Shown: positions 9,052 through 18,560, counted from the stretch's first letter. The stretch is DNA of 64,000 bases from UBA8438 sp963934795 (GCA_963934795.1 CAWWAF010000001.1:33354-97353), one strand, 5' to 3'. Notes: generated from the sequence alone by a model not told the origin. A program made the numbers and translations.

Positions 9052-9555
9052 ATGCCCACTGCACATCTGATCTGCGGACTCCCGTGTTCCGGAAAGACCA
9101 CCTATGCCGGTGGTCTGCATGCAGACGGAGACAGCGTGCTGTTTTCACTCGACCGGTGGCTGATCACGGCATTCGGACGCTATACGCTGTCCGACGTCGG
9201 TCAAGACGAGCATGTCAGACGTGTCCTCGCCTGCCGGGAACTCATCTGGGAGCAGTGCGTCGAGCTGTTGAGACGCTCCGTCGACGTGATTCTCGACGAC
9301 GGCTTCTTTCTCCGGGAGAACAGAATCCAGTGCATTGAGGCGGCAAGGGCGGCCGGGGCCCAGGCCACGATTCATCTCGTTGAGACGCCAGTGGCCGTGA
9401 TTCAGTCCCGACTGACATCGCGAAATGCGGCCCTGCCGCGCCACAACTTCGCGATTGACCCGGCCACTCTGCTGAGCTTTGTAGGGCTCTTCGAGCGCCC
9501 TTCCTCCGACGAAGGCGCCACACTCCTGGTGCCCCCCGTCTCCGGGACCGGCTAG
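9052..9555 (+). CDS. P-loop kinase-like ATP-binding protein (AAA_33/zeta-like)
   Basis: A 167-residue cytoplasmic protein opening with Walker A GLPCSGKTTYA, then FSLDRW and a Walker B-like VILDDGFF. A C-terminal lid region (QSRLTSRNA) completes a small nucleotide-kinase fold. Such proteins are usually annotated as AAA family ATPases, and their phosphate acceptor is unknown. It starts 16 bases after the Cys-rich Feo partner and may be in the same transcript. No antitoxin-like partner is adjacent, which argues against a zeta-toxin pair. Confidence 0.75.
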   Translation: MPTAHLICGLPCSGKTTYAGGLHADGDSVLFSLDRWLITAFGRYTLSDVGQDEHVRRVLACRELIWEQCVELLRRSVDVILDDGFFLRENRIQCIEAARAAGAQATIHLVETPVAVIQSRLTSRNAALPRHNFAIDPATLLSFVGLFERPSSDEGATLLVPPVSGTG

Positions 9556-9579
9556 CAGCCCATGGCACACGTGCGTGGA

Positions 9580-10332
9580 TCAGTCTCGGCTCTGCAACTT
9601 GGCCAGCAGCCGCAAGATTTCGAGATACAACCACACCAGAGTGACCAGCAGGCCGAATGCCCCGTACCACTCCATGTACTTCGGCGCGCCACGCTCGGCG
9701 CCCTGCTCGATGAAGTCAAAGTCCAGAACCAGATTGAGCGCCGCGATCACCACAACGAACACGCTGAAGAGAATGCCGAACGTGCCGCTCGAGTGAATCA
9801 AGGGAACGCTGATACCAAAGAACCCGAGCACGAAGCTCAGCAGGTAGACGAGACCGATACCGCCGGTCGCCGCGAACACCCCAAGCTTGAAGTTCTCTGT
9901 GGCGCGGATGATCCCGCTCCGATACGCGAAGAGGAGTGCACCGAGGGTGCCGAACGTCAGAAAGACCGCCTGCGCCACGATGCCGGGGTACATCTGCTCG
10001 AAGACATAGGAGATGCCGCCAAGGGCCAGCCCTTCGAGCGCCGCGTAGAGGGGGGTCGTGTACGGCGCCCAGACCGGCTTGAAGGTGGTGACCATGGCGA
10101 CAGCGAAGCCACCAATCACCCCGCCCCACATCCAGAACATCGGCAGCTGCCCCTGGGCGCCCTTGCCCCACACATACATCGCGGCCACGAGCAGCACGAT
10201 CAGCGACATCGCCGTCTTGTTGACGGTGCCGGTGATCGTCATGGACTCATGACCAGCGAGCGGGGGCACCCGGGTGAATGTGTCTGCCGTAAGCGCGGGA
10301 TTACCTGACCGTAGAGCGAGATGGGCTGACAT
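9580..10332 (-). CDS. Bax inhibitor-1/YccA family membrane protein
   Basis: A 250-residue polytopic protein with about seven hydrophobic segments after a soluble N-terminus of roughly 35 residues. SSGTFGILFSVFVVVIAALNLVLDFDFIEQG is the signature region of the BI-1 family, with the acidic FDFIEQG motif linked to cation leak or pH sensing in structural studies of the family. I chose ATG at 10332 because the upstream extension in the same frame is basic, unrelated to the family and overlaps the divergent gene. Bacterial function is poorly defined, and protection of the envelope or protease regulation has been proposed. Confidence 0.88.
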   Translation of the reverse strand: MSAHLALRSGNPALTADTFTRVPPLAGHESMTITGTVNKTAMSLIVLLVAAMYVWGKGAQGQLPMFWMWGGVIGGFAVAMVTTFKPVWAPYTTPLYAALEGLALGGISYVFEQMYPGIVAQAVFLTFGTLGALLFAYRSGIIRATENFKLGVFAATGGIGLVYLLSFVLGFFGISVPLIHSSGTFGILFSVFVVVIAALNLVLDFDFIEQGAERGAPKYMEWYGAFGLLVTLVWLYLEILRLLAKLQSRD

Positions 10333-10491
10333 GCGATTCTCCGTACCGAATCTTGATAAGCGAACCGAACGCGCGCAGGGCGCGAACAGGGCTCTCGCCC
10401 GCCATAATAGACACGACGGCGATCGGTAGCCTCTGGTTCCACTGTACAGAGCGGTACGCCCCTCGGCAACCGTCGACTTGACACGAGACCT

Positions 10492-12444
10492 ATGGATCCA
10501 CACGCGCACCCGGAACTCACGGTAGCCCTGGCCTTGGCCGCCGGTATTCTGGCCCAATCCGTCTCACGCCTGCTTCGGCTACCGGGCATCGTGCTCCTCC
10601 TGGCCTGCGGTGCGCTGCTCGGGCCCGAAGGGATGGGCTGGATTCAGCCGCGGTCACTTGGCGAGGGCCTGTTCGGCATTGTCGATTTCGGCGTCGCCAT
10701 CATTCTGTTCGAGGGCGGACTCAACCTGCAGTGGTCGCGCCTCAAGCGCCAGGAAGCAGCGATCCGGCGGTTGATTAGCGTGGGCGCGCTGGCCACGTGG
10801 GGCGGCGCCACGTTGCTGGCCACGTTCTTGCTCGGCTGGCGCCTCGAGCTGGCGACGCTCTTCGGGGCACTCGTCGTGGTGACCGGCCCCACGGTGATTC
10901 AACCGTTGCTGAGGGACATGCGACTGCGCCCGCGGGTCAAGACGATTCTGGAGGCTGAAGGGGTGCTCATCGACCCGGTCGGCGCGCTGCTCGCTGGTTT
11001 CCTCCTGCAGTTGGTCATCGCGCCTCGGCTGACCACGTTCGCATCGGAAACGCTCGGGGTCGTCGTCAGTATCGGCTTTGGGGTCGTCGCGGGTCTGGCG
11101 ACAGGGTTCGCGCTGGCCGGCGCGTTGCGGTATCGCGTGCTGGTCGCGCGCAACTACGAAAATGTCTTTGCCTTGGCCAGCGTCGTATTGCTGTTCGAAG
11201 CCTGTAACGCCGTCATGGAGCCGAGCGGCCTGGTGGCGGTCACGGTGGCCGGTGTGGTGATCGGCAATCTCGACACCCGGGTGGGACACGAGTTGCGTGA
11301 GTTCAAGGACCAACTCACGGTCTTGCTGGTCGGCATGCTCTTCGTACTGCTCTCGGCCGATGTCGCACTCGACGATGTGCGCGCGCTGGGCTGGGGCGGA
11401 CTCGCGGTCGTCGCCGCCCTGATCCTGGTCGTCAGACCGGTCGGTGTGTGGTGGTCCACCCGCGGCTTGAAGCTGACCCGCCAAGAACGAATCTTCATCG
11501 GCGGCGTGGCGCCGCGCGGGATTGTGGCGGCCGCCATCGCCTCCATCACAGCCGCGACACTTGAGGCGCAGGGCGTCGCCGGCGGTGCCGCCCTGCGCGC
11601 CCTCGTGTTTTCGACCATTGCCGGCACTGTCGTGCTGTCCGGGATGTTCGCCTACCCACTCGCCTGGGTCCTCAACCTACGGCTTCCCGAGCGGGACCGC
11701 GTCGCCATCTTTGGCACCGACGGTCTCGCACTCTCGTTAGCCGGTGCGCTCCGCACCGGCGGTGCCTCGGTGTTGTTCATCGAATCCGATCCCAAGCGTT
11801 GCCACGTCGCCGAACAGGCCGGCCATGACGTGGTCTTCGGTGACCCGCTCGACGAGCGCACCATGCAGCGCGCGCGGATGGAGTTGGTCGGCACGGTGGT
11901 AGGCCTGACGTTCAACGAACACGCCAACGGTCTGTTCGTGCGCGAGGCGCGAGAGTCATACGGTGTCGAGCGAGGATATGTTGCCATCGAAGAAATGGAC
12001 GACTCGCGCACAGCGCACTTGATCCAGCGGTCCGGCCTCGACGTGCTGTTTGACGGACCACACGACCAGGCTCGCTGGGATGTCCGCTGCAGACATGGCG
12101 AGATCGACGTCCAGCTCTTCGAGTTCGGTCAGCCAGATCCGCCCCTACCGGCTGCGCCCGACGACGGAACAGAGCAACCCGCGCCACCGCCGTCGCCGAG
12201 CCCAGGCCCAAACCCGGATCCGGATCCGACGGACTGCTACGCACTGCTCACGCGGCAACGGCGAGGCCGCGCGTGGCCGTTCCATCTCGGCTTCGTGCCC
12301 AAGCCCGGCGACGTAGCCAGTGTCGCGCTGTATCGCCCCGAGCGCGAGGCCGCTATCGCCCAACTCAATCTGGTGGGCTGGCGCCCGACTTCGGCCGAGA
12401 TTGTCAGCGTGAGCTGCAAGCCCAACGACACGCGGACACTATAA
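10492..12444 (+). CDS. CPA1-type cation:proton antiporter with C-terminal RCK (TrkA-N) domain
   Basis: A 650-residue inner-membrane antiporter exchanging Na+ or K+ for H+. About twelve membrane segments fill residues 8-395 (ALAAGILAQSVSRLL, FEGGLNL, VTGPTVIQPLL, APRGIVAAAIASIT). A Rossmann RCK domain follows from about 398 (VAIFGTDGLALSLAGAL, FIESD, VVFGDPLDERTM). Its dinucleotide glycine motif is degenerate. A Pro/Asp-rich linker at about 555-585 separates the RCK domain from a final beta-rich segment, which is unusual. It is divergent from the BI-1 gene. Confidence 0.88.
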   Translation: MDPHAHPELTVALALAAGILAQSVSRLLRLPGIVLLLACGALLGPEGMGWIQPRSLGEGLFGIVDFGVAIILFEGGLNLQWSRLKRQEAAIRRLISVGALATWGGATLLATFLLGWRLELATLFGALVVVTGPTVIQPLLRDMRLRPRVKTILEAEGVLIDPVGALLAGFLLQLVIAPRLTTFASETLGVVVSIGFGVVAGLATGFALAGALRYRVLVARNYENVFALASVVLLFEACNAVMEPSGLVAVTVAGVVIGNLDTRVGHELREFKDQLTVLLVGMLFVLLSADVALDDVRALGWGGLAVVAALILVVRPVGVWWSTRGLKLTRQERIFIGGVAPRGIVAAAIASITAATLEAQGVAGGAALRALVFSTIAGTVVLSGMFAYPLAWVLNLRLPERDRVAIFGTDGLALSLAGALRTGGASVLFIESDPKRCHVAEQAGHDVVFGDPLDERTMQRARMELVGTVVGLTFNEHANGLFVREARESYGVERGYVAIEEMDDSRTAHLIQRSGLDVLFDGPHDQARWDVRCRHGEIDVQLFEFGQPDPPLPAAPDDGTEQPAPPPSPSPGPNPDPDPTDCYALLTRQRRGRAWPFHLGFVPKPGDVASVALYRPEREAAIAQLNLVGWRPTSAEIVSVSCKPNDTRTL

Positions 12445-12445
12445 T
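12440..12445 (+). promoter_or_regulatory. TATAAT box implying a near-leaderless transcript
   Basis: A perfect TATAAT hexamer overlaps the end of the antiporter gene and lies only nine bases before the ATG at 12455. A transcript from here would have a leader of a few bases at most. No good -35 hexamer is visible at 16-18 bases upstream, so support is limited. Confidence 0.35.
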
Positions 12446-12454
12446 TGCGCCAAC

Positions 12455-13258
12455 ATGCATCGCATCGACACACGGACCGGCACACGCAGCGCAGCAACCC
12501 AGACAGCGCTGGTCGTGGTGGTGTCCATCGTAGTCGGGCTGGTGGTCACGGCCTTCTTGGTGGTGGCACCACCACTCTCCGCCCGGCAGACCACCACGTC
12601 GCTCTTTCCGGCCTACGACGGCTTCGCCTACAACGACGATGGGTCTTTGCTCTTGGCGTTCACCTACTTCAATCACAACCGCACGACGATTTCGGTGCCC
12701 ATCGGCGAGGACAACATGTTCCTGACGGGTGAACCCGACCGGGGCCAACCGACGACCTTCCTCCCGGGACACCACCGGTTTCAATGCATGATGGTCGTCG
12801 ACGGCGATTTCGACGGGGTGCTCCGCTGGCGCCTCTCCTTGGGCGACGAGACCCACCTCACCAGTGATTCGATGCTGCAATACAGCTGGGAATTCGATGC
12901 CAACAGCGAACGACAGGCCCGCCGAGACGTCGACCCCACGACCGCGCCACGCAATGTCTGTTTGAATCGGTCACCGATCGTGCGAGTCCTCGGTCCGACC
13001 GAATTGACAGGGACGGTGGGTGAGGGCGTGAAGCTCTTCGGCAGCGTGCGAGACGAGGGCCTCCCACGCGACGTGCCGGTGACAGCGGCGTGGCAGCAAA
13101 CCAGTGGACCAGGCACCGCCACGTTTGACGTACCCGACACCCCGAGAACCCTCGCCTTTTTTGACAGGCCGGGCTCCTACACGGTCGAGCTGAGAGGTAG
13201 CGACGGCGTGTTCGAACGCACCGCCTCCGTCACCGTCGACATCCAACCCGCCCGCTAG
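12455..13258 (+). CDS. Membrane-anchored protein with C-terminal PKD/Ig-like domain, function unknown
   Basis: 267 residues. A single hydrophobic helix (about 18-43, ALVVVVSIVVGLVVTAFLVV) anchors or exports the protein. The middle part is beta-rich and unrecognised (FPAYDGFAYNDDGSLLLAFTY, EDNMFLTGEPDRGQP). The last 85 residues resemble an Ig/PKD-like domain (VGEGVKLFGSVRDEG, WQQTSGPGTATF, PGSYTVELRGSDG). Similar layouts are seen in acidobacterial exported proteins, but I do not recognise the family. The start is ten bases after the antiporter stop. Confidence 0.7.
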   Translation: MHRIDTRTGTRSAATQTALVVVVSIVVGLVVTAFLVVAPPLSARQTTTSLFPAYDGFAYNDDGSLLLAFTYFNHNRTTISVPIGEDNMFLTGEPDRGQPTTFLPGHHRFQCMMVVDGDFDGVLRWRLSLGDETHLTSDSMLQYSWEFDANSERQARRDVDPTTAPRNVCLNRSPIVRVLGPTELTGTVGEGVKLFGSVRDEGLPRDVPVTAAWQQTSGPGTATFDVPDTPRTLAFFDRPGSYTVELRGSDGVFERTASVTVDIQPAR

Positions 13259-13284
13259 CGACGAGACCGGGTTCAACCGTTCCG

Positions 13285-14706
13285 CTACTGCTCGTTATTC
13301 GTACGCTGGGGATTGGCGAGTCGGTCCATCTGTTCCGCGCGGCGCTCCTCATACTGCTCGTCGGTCATGAAAGCGATGTCGGTCCAGGCGTTGCCCATGT
13401 CATCCATGGTGCGGGCACCCCATCCGATCCAGGCGGACGGGTCAGGATTGTGCTTGTTGGCAGCGGTGTTGTCGTGCCACGCCACCGAGTGCAGGATCGT
13501 GCCAGCGGGGAACAGGTGGGGTTCCGCATAGGTATACGTCAACTGCCAGACCTGCTCGTAATTCGGCACGTCCGTCAGCAGCTGGCGCCGCCCGTCCGCG
13601 TGAATCGCTTCGAGCAGCATGCGGCTTCCCCTGAAGTGCATGTGGGGCTGAAAGTTGATGACAATCGCCGGTTGCTCAAGCCGAAGGAAACGCTCTGAGC
13701 GGGCGACGGTGTGCGGCGGAATGCTGAGCTGCGCCAGGCTGTTGACGTTGCCCTCGGTCAAAAAGGGCTCCAGCGGCGTCTCGCCATCGAGCGGTAGGTC
13801 GACGCCCTGCTTGAGCAACAGGTCTTCGACTTTCTCTCGGTTCAACGTCCAGTCGTCGCCGATGCCGGTCCTGATACGGTGCGACGTGACCTCGAGGTCA
13901 GGCACCTCGCCGCGCGGATAGAACTTGATACCGACGCGTGAGATGTCGTGAACCTCTTCGCCCCAGGGATGGTAGTGGGGCGCAAACCGGAACTTGGACC
14001 CGGCGTACAACATCTTGCCAGTCCCCTCCGGAAAGTAGTCACCTTTGTTTCCCATGACGTACTCGGTGACGTGCACGGGATCAATGTCCTCGGTGTCGTC
14101 GGGGTTCTCCTCGGTAAAGGCGTAGACGTGTTCGTGATGCACGCAGCAGTTCGCGGTCGTGAGCAGCTGGACCCACTGCATGTGTCGGTCTTCGGTGAGT
14201 CCGGACTCGACCGTCTCCGACGGGAACATGTCGGCACCCTCCGCAGAGATGGTGAAACCTTTCTCCATCGAGACGATCATGTCTGGCTCGCCCCAGGCCC
14301 ACTCGTCGAGCGAGGCGAGATCCAATGGCGGCGGTGCGTCCTCCGGATTTCCTTGCGGTGCGCCGGCCTCGACCCACCCGACGATGGTCGCAATCTCAGC
14401 GTCGCTAAGCGAGGGGTCGTCGCGGTAGACGCCAATGGCCCGGTCAAGGTGCCACGGCGGCATCTGCCGCGCACTCACGCGGTCTTTGATGGCTCGCGCC
14501 CACGGCCGAACCTGGCCATACGTAAGCAATGACATTGGTGCCGCGGTGCCAGGACGATGGCAACTCTGGCAGGAGCGCTGGAGCAACGGCAGCACATCTT
14601 TCGTGAACGTCGGCGCCTCTGCCTCGGTCGCCGCGGCTACGGGCGCGGGACTACCGATGACACACGCCAGCGCAAGCAGACCGACAACGGTGATGACTCG
14701 CTTCAC
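13285..14706 (-). CDS. Exported cytochrome c / copper type II monooxygenase-like protein
   Basis: 473 residues with a signal peptide (about 1-25). An N-terminal c-type heme domain carries CQSCH near residue 46 and MPPWH as a likely axial Met region. The rest has clustered histidines in the pattern of ascorbate-dependent copper type II monooxygenases: CCVHHEH near 190, HYHPWGEEVH near 243 and HMHFRG near 355, then AEPHLFPAGTILHSVAWHDN. This suggests a periplasmic mononuclear copper oxygenase or a derived copper/heme electron-transfer protein. The substrate is unknown. The copper theme fits the CopC genes and cupredoxin in the window. Confidence 0.75.
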   Translation of the reverse strand: MKRVITVVGLLALACVIGSPAPVAAATEAEAPTFTKDVLPLLQRSCQSCHRPGTAAPMSLLTYGQVRPWARAIKDRVSARQMPPWHLDRAIGVYRDDPSLSDAEIATIVGWVEAGAPQGNPEDAPPPLDLASLDEWAWGEPDMIVSMEKGFTISAEGADMFPSETVESGLTEDRHMQWVQLLTTANCCVHHEHVYAFTEENPDDTEDIDPVHVTEYVMGNKGDYFPEGTGKMLYAGSKFRFAPHYHPWGEEVHDISRVGIKFYPRGEVPDLEVTSHRIRTGIGDDWTLNREKVEDLLLKQGVDLPLDGETPLEPFLTEGNVNSLAQLSIPPHTVARSERFLRLEQPAIVINFQPHMHFRGSRMLLEAIHADGRRQLLTDVPNYEQVWQLTYTYAEPHLFPAGTILHSVAWHDNTAANKHNPDPSAWIGWGARTMDDMGNAWTDIAFMTDEQYEERRAEQMDRLANPQRTNNEQ

Positions 14707-14850
14707 AACTGCCTCCGGTATCTCGCCAGGGTCCTGCGAACGCGGGGGGCCATACTGGACGAGTGAAATTGGGCAAGGTCAGCATAGCGTCCGGTGCCGG
14801 TGCCACGCAACAGGATTCGCCTGGGCTGGCGGGTATACTGCGTGGTCATC

Positions 14851-16165
14851 ATGCAGATCACATTTCACGGCGCCGCGCGCGGGGTCACGGGATCTTGCCA
14901 CTTGGTCGAGTGCGGCGGCACACGCATCCTCCTCGACTGCGGCTTGATCCAAGGGGGACGTGAGCGGCACGAGCGCAATCGAACGCCGTTCCCGTTCGAC
15001 CCCGCGACCATCGACGCCGTCGTTCTCAGTCACGCGCACATCGATCACTCGGGGCGGCCTCCGCTGCTGCGGAAACACGGATACCGAGGCCCTATCTTCA
15101 CCACGGCCACGACCGCGCGTCTGCTTGAGATCATGCTGGCCGACTCGGGCCACATCCAGGAAGAAGACGCCCGCTGGAAGATCAAGCGGCTCAAGAAACA
15201 AAAGCAGGACGCGAGCTGGGTCACGCCGCTCTACACGGAGCAAGATGCCCTCGCCCTCCTCGGGCAGCTGGTGCCGGTTGGGCTGGGTTACACCGAGTCG
15301 CTGCCGGGGGGCGCTCAGGTCACGTTCGTGCCAGCTGGCCACATTTTGGGCGCGGCCATCATTGAGCTGCGACTGGACGATGACGGCACCACACGCCGCC
15401 TGGTCTTCTCAGGCGACCTCGGGGTCCAGGGCTCCCGGCTGCTGCCACCGCCCCGGACGGTCGAGCGGCCGGACTACCTCATCATGGAGTCGACATACGG
15501 TGACCGAGAGCGGGAAGACGAGGACGACCGGACGGAGATGCTCTTCGACATCATTCGCGACACGACGGCGCGAGGCGGGAAGGTCATCATCCCGTCCTTC
15601 GCGGTCGGTCGGACGCAGGAGATACTCACCCGCCTGAACGACCTCGTAGAAACGGGCCGGCTGCCGGGCCTACGAGTGTTCGTCGACAGCCCCATGGCGG
15701 TCGCCGCCACCAAGGCGTTCGCTCTTCATCCCGAGTCATACTCCGGTCCGGTAAGGGAACTCCTGGCCAGCGGTGATCATCTCCGCGTCTGGCATGTGTA
15801 CGGCGGGACGAGTGAAGCATCATCTGAAACACACGATAGCCGATGCCAAGAACACGATCGTCTTCGTGGGCTACCAGGCCGCCAGGTCGCTCGGCCGGAT
15901 CATTCAGTCCGGCGTCTCGCCGGTGCGGATCTTCGGCCATTCGTATCCGCTGAACGCCCGGGTCGAGACCATCGAGGGCTTCTCTGCGCACGCGGACCGC
16001 ACGGAGCTGCTGGACTGGTTCGAAGGGCTGGGCGGTACACCAGAGCGGACATTCTTGGTGCACGGCGAGGAAACGGCCGCGCTCGCCTTCGCCACCTCGC
16101 TCGTCGACCGGTTCGCCGCCACGGTCACCGTGCCCACGCTCGGCGAGTGCGTCGATCTGTCGTGA
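14851..16165 (+). pseudogene. MBL-fold beta-CASP RNA nuclease, frameshifted with internal loss near 15770
   Basis: The N-terminal part (14851 to about 15770, frame 1) is a metallo-beta-lactamase/beta-CASP domain: HGAARGVTGSCH, HAHIDHSG (HxHxDH zinc site), GHILGAA, FSGDLG, MESTYGDRER and IIPSFAVGRTQE. The C-terminal part lies in frame 2 from about 15773: VIISASGMCTAGR, the GFSAHAD motif and FLVHGEETAA. Frame 1 stays open by chance to 16209 but is not homologous there. The two parts abut with roughly 30-40 fewer residues between HPES and IISASGM than the family normally has, so a small deletion with frame change is likely. The active site would be destroyed in a normal product. Confidence 0.8.
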
Positions 16166-16252
16166 CCATGCACACCGAGTCTCCGAGAACACGGACAGAC
16201 GGGCACTAAAACGCGCCGCGTCTGGACGCACCCCCGGGGACCGATTCAGTGC

Positions 16253-16861
16253 CTAGCCAACCGTGAAGTCGGCAACGTGAACGTCGAGCTGGTGACTGAA
16301 CCGGACGCCAGCAATACCGTCGACGCTCAGGCCCGATTTCGGCACGCTCGCCACCGCCGTGCCATTCGACAGAAAGCGCACGTTGCTTGCGCCCACCTCG
16401 ACACTGAGCGTGTTCCGCGCCTGGCCGTTGTCGAGTCCGTTGACCGCGGCATGCCGCGCCCAGCCATCGGTGACGTTCTCGGTAACAGCGCCCATCCGCT
16501 TCTTGATGAGGAATTCTCCCGTTTCACGGATCAAGAAGTAGGTGTAGGTCTGACCTTCGCCATCGAGGTCCGTCCCCCCCACGAACAACCCGTAGGAATT
16601 GGGGTGCGAGGACGGCTTGGTCTGCATGAGCGTGACGCTCGCGGTGAACGTGCCCGACCCCGAGTTGGCGGCATTCCAGAAAATCGCGTGGGGCCCCGTG
16701 GTCACGTGGAACCCATCACCCATCGACCGGAAGCTGAGCTCCTCGACGTTGGTGCCTCGATCGAGGCGCGTCTTCCAACCGTCTGCCGTCACCCCGCCGC
16801 CCTGACCCAAGACCGGAAGGGTCATACAAAGGACCGCCGCCGCTACAAGACTGGTTCGCAT
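16253..16861 (-). CDS. Exported protein with lectin-like beta-sandwich, function unknown
   Basis: 202 residues with a signal peptide (about 1-20, LVAAAVLCMTLPVLGQ). The remainder is beta-rich with features of DUF1080/concanavalin-type domains: FHVTTGPHAIFWN, GTFTASVTLMQ, YGLFVGGTDLDGEGQTYTYF, FLIKKR and a closing VHVADFTVG strand. No catalytic residues are evident. It stands alone, with PepD downstream on the same strand. A sugar- or surface-binding role is only a fold-based guess. Confidence 0.65.
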   Translation of the reverse strand: MRTSLVAAAVLCMTLPVLGQGGGVTADGWKTRLDRGTNVEELSFRSMGDGFHVTTGPHAIFWNAANSGSGTFTASVTLMQTKPSSHPNSYGLFVGGTDLDGEGQTYTYFLIRETGEFLIKKRMGAVTENVTDGWARHAAVNGLDNGQARNTLSVEVGASNVRFLSNGTAVASVPKSGLSVDGIAGVRFSHQLDVHVADFTVG

Positions 16862-16984
16862 AGTGCCTCCTTCAGGCTGCCGTGAAGTCTGCTCTGTAAT
16901 ACGCCACTGGCGCCTCGGGCATTTCGCTGGTCACGAGACAGGGTGCGACCCGAGGCCCGGCGCGGCGCGCGTAGTCGCGCGCCG

Positions 16985-18430
16985 TTATGCCAGTTCCGAG
17001 AGTGTGGCGGCCACCAGGGTGTAGAAACGGGCGACGGACGCGACGTGCACCCGTTCGTCTGGAGAGTGCGGAAATTCGATTTGCGGGCCAAAGGAAATCA
17101 TGTCGATGCCGGGAATCTTCTTGCCAAGAATGCCGCACTCGAGCCCGGCATGGATCGCCTTGATCTCTGGGTCGGCGCCAAGCTCGCGCTTGTGTACCGC
17201 CTTGACCACCTCAAGCAGCCGAGACTCGAGGTCCGGTTTCCACCCGGGATACGCGGCGTCCTCTTCCACCTCCGCACCGGCCAATAGACCCACCGCGCGG
17301 ACCCGCCGACGCAGCGCCTCGAGCGCTGAATCAATCGACGACCGACTGCTCACGCCGATCCGCAGAGTCCCGTCCTCCTCCCCGACGGTCGCCAGGTTCA
17401 CGCTCGTCTCAACCAGATCTGGGATGTCGTAGCTCATGGCCTCGACGCCATGAGGCAGTGCATTGAGCAACGCGAGCACGCGCTCGGTCGTCGCATCGTC
17501 CCAGACGGCGGACGGCGGCGTCACGTCATCCACCGTGAGCTCCATGCCGGGGTCGGCCGGACCATACTCGCGCTGAATCGCCTCCAGCTCCCGCTCGAGG
17601 GACGCCATCATGGCGCTGCGCTCCCCGGTCGATACCAGGAGCGTCGCGAACGCCTCTCTGGGGATCGCGTTGTGCGCGCTCCCACCGTCGATCCCGGCTA
17701 GCCGAAACCGGCAACCCGCGTAAGAGGCCCAGAGCGCCCGTGCGAGCAACTGCACCGCGTTTCCTCGCTGCAGATGGATATCGCATCCGGAGTGCCCACC
17801 CTTGAGCCCCCGCAGCGAGACCGACAACGCGGTACCCGCCGCGGGCGCTGACGTCACCGGCACGGTGAGCTGCGTGTCGCCCCCACCGGCACAGCCGACG
17901 TAGACGATGCCATCCTCCTCGGAGTCCAGATTGAGCAGCTGACGCCCCCGCAACAGGCTCGCGTCGAGCTCCGCGGCTCCGGTCAGGCCGGTCTCCTCAT
18001 CTATCGTGAACAACAGTTCCAGTGGACCGTGCGCGAACCCCGTGTCACCCATGAGCGCAAGCATGGTGGCCACGCCCATGCCGTTGTCGGAGCCGAGGGT
18101 CGTGCCGGTGGCGGTGAGGTATTGGCCATCAAGTTGGGGAACGATCGCGTCGGTCGCGAAATCGAACACCACGTCGGAATTCTTCTCCTGCACCATGTCG
18201 AGGTGTGACTGGAGAATTGTCACGGCCGCGCCCTCGCTACCCGGGGTCCCAGGTTTTCGGACCACGACGTTGCCTGCGGCGTCGATCTGGTGGGGCAACC
18301 CGTGCCGGTCAGCGACCGCGAGGACGTGGGTGCGCATCCGCCCCTCATCTTTTGAGGCCCGGGGAATTGTCAAAATCGTGTCGAAATGCTGCCAGACGGC
18401 GGTCGGTTCAAGCTCTGCGACGAACGTCAT
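16985..18430 (-). CDS. pepD: Cytosol non-specific dipeptidase (aminoacyl-histidine dipeptidase)
   Basis: A 481-residue M20-family Zn aminopeptidase cleaving dipeptides in the cytoplasm. Visible motifs are QSHLDMVQEK (zinc His and Asp), GSDNGMGVATML, DEETGLTGAAEL (general-base Glu pair), a lid domain in the middle, and AIHAGLECGILGKKIPGIDM at the C-terminus supplying the last zinc ligand region. The length fits PepD (about 485). The frame extends upstream to 18667 but the extra 79 residues are unlike the family. ATG 18430 gives MTFVAELEPTAVWQHF, the usual PepD opening. Confidence 0.94.
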   Translation of the reverse strand: MTFVAELEPTAVWQHFDTILTIPRASKDEGRMRTHVLAVADRHGLPHQIDAAGNVVVRKPGTPGSEGAAVTILQSHLDMVQEKNSDVVFDFATDAIVPQLDGQYLTATGTTLGSDNGMGVATMLALMGDTGFAHGPLELLFTIDEETGLTGAAELDASLLRGRQLLNLDSEEDGIVYVGCAGGGDTQLTVPVTSAPAAGTALSVSLRGLKGGHSGCDIHLQRGNAVQLLARALWASYAGCRFRLAGIDGGSAHNAIPREAFATLLVSTGERSAMMASLERELEAIQREYGPADPGMELTVDDVTPPSAVWDDATTERVLALLNALPHGVEAMSYDIPDLVETSVNLATVGEEDGTLRIGVSSRSSIDSALEALRRRVRAVGLLAGAEVEEDAAYPGWKPDLESRLLEVVKAVHKRELGADPEIKAIHAGLECGILGKKIPGIDMISFGPQIEFPHSPDERVHVASVARFYTLVAATLSELA

Positions 18431-18530
18431 GCATCCTCCTGGTACGGAATCCAGATTGCACGGACACCATCGACACTCCGGCGGGTCGGCCCGAACGTGC
18501 GGGCGACGGCGATGCCAGCGGCGCTCATCG

Positions 18531-18560
18531 GACGTGCACCCGACGTGCACCCGACGTGCA
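18531..18560. repeat. Three direct repeats of GACGTGCACCC at 11-bp period upstream of 18604
   Basis: Three copies, the last cut to GACGTGCA, lie 44-73 bases before the ATG at 18604 and about 100 bases before pepD on the other strand. An 11-bp period puts all copies on one face of the helix, which is typical of an activator or repressor array. Each copy contains the palindrome GTGCAC. Function is inferred from position only. Confidence 0.5.

Noticed and set aside
9562..10308. Long plus-strand open frame (248 codons) opposite the BI-1 gene
   Set aside because: Translation is charged low-complexity sequence with no domain; the minus-strand frame is a clear seven-helix BI-1 protein, so this is a high-GC shadow.
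10478..10483. TTGACA as -35 box of the antiporter gene
   Set aside because: It is only nine bases before the ATG with no room for a -10 and no alternative start nearby.
15773..16209. Continuation of the beta-CASP frame 1 to 16209
   Set aside because: After about 15770 the translation is Arg-rich and not homologous; the real C-terminus is in frame 2.
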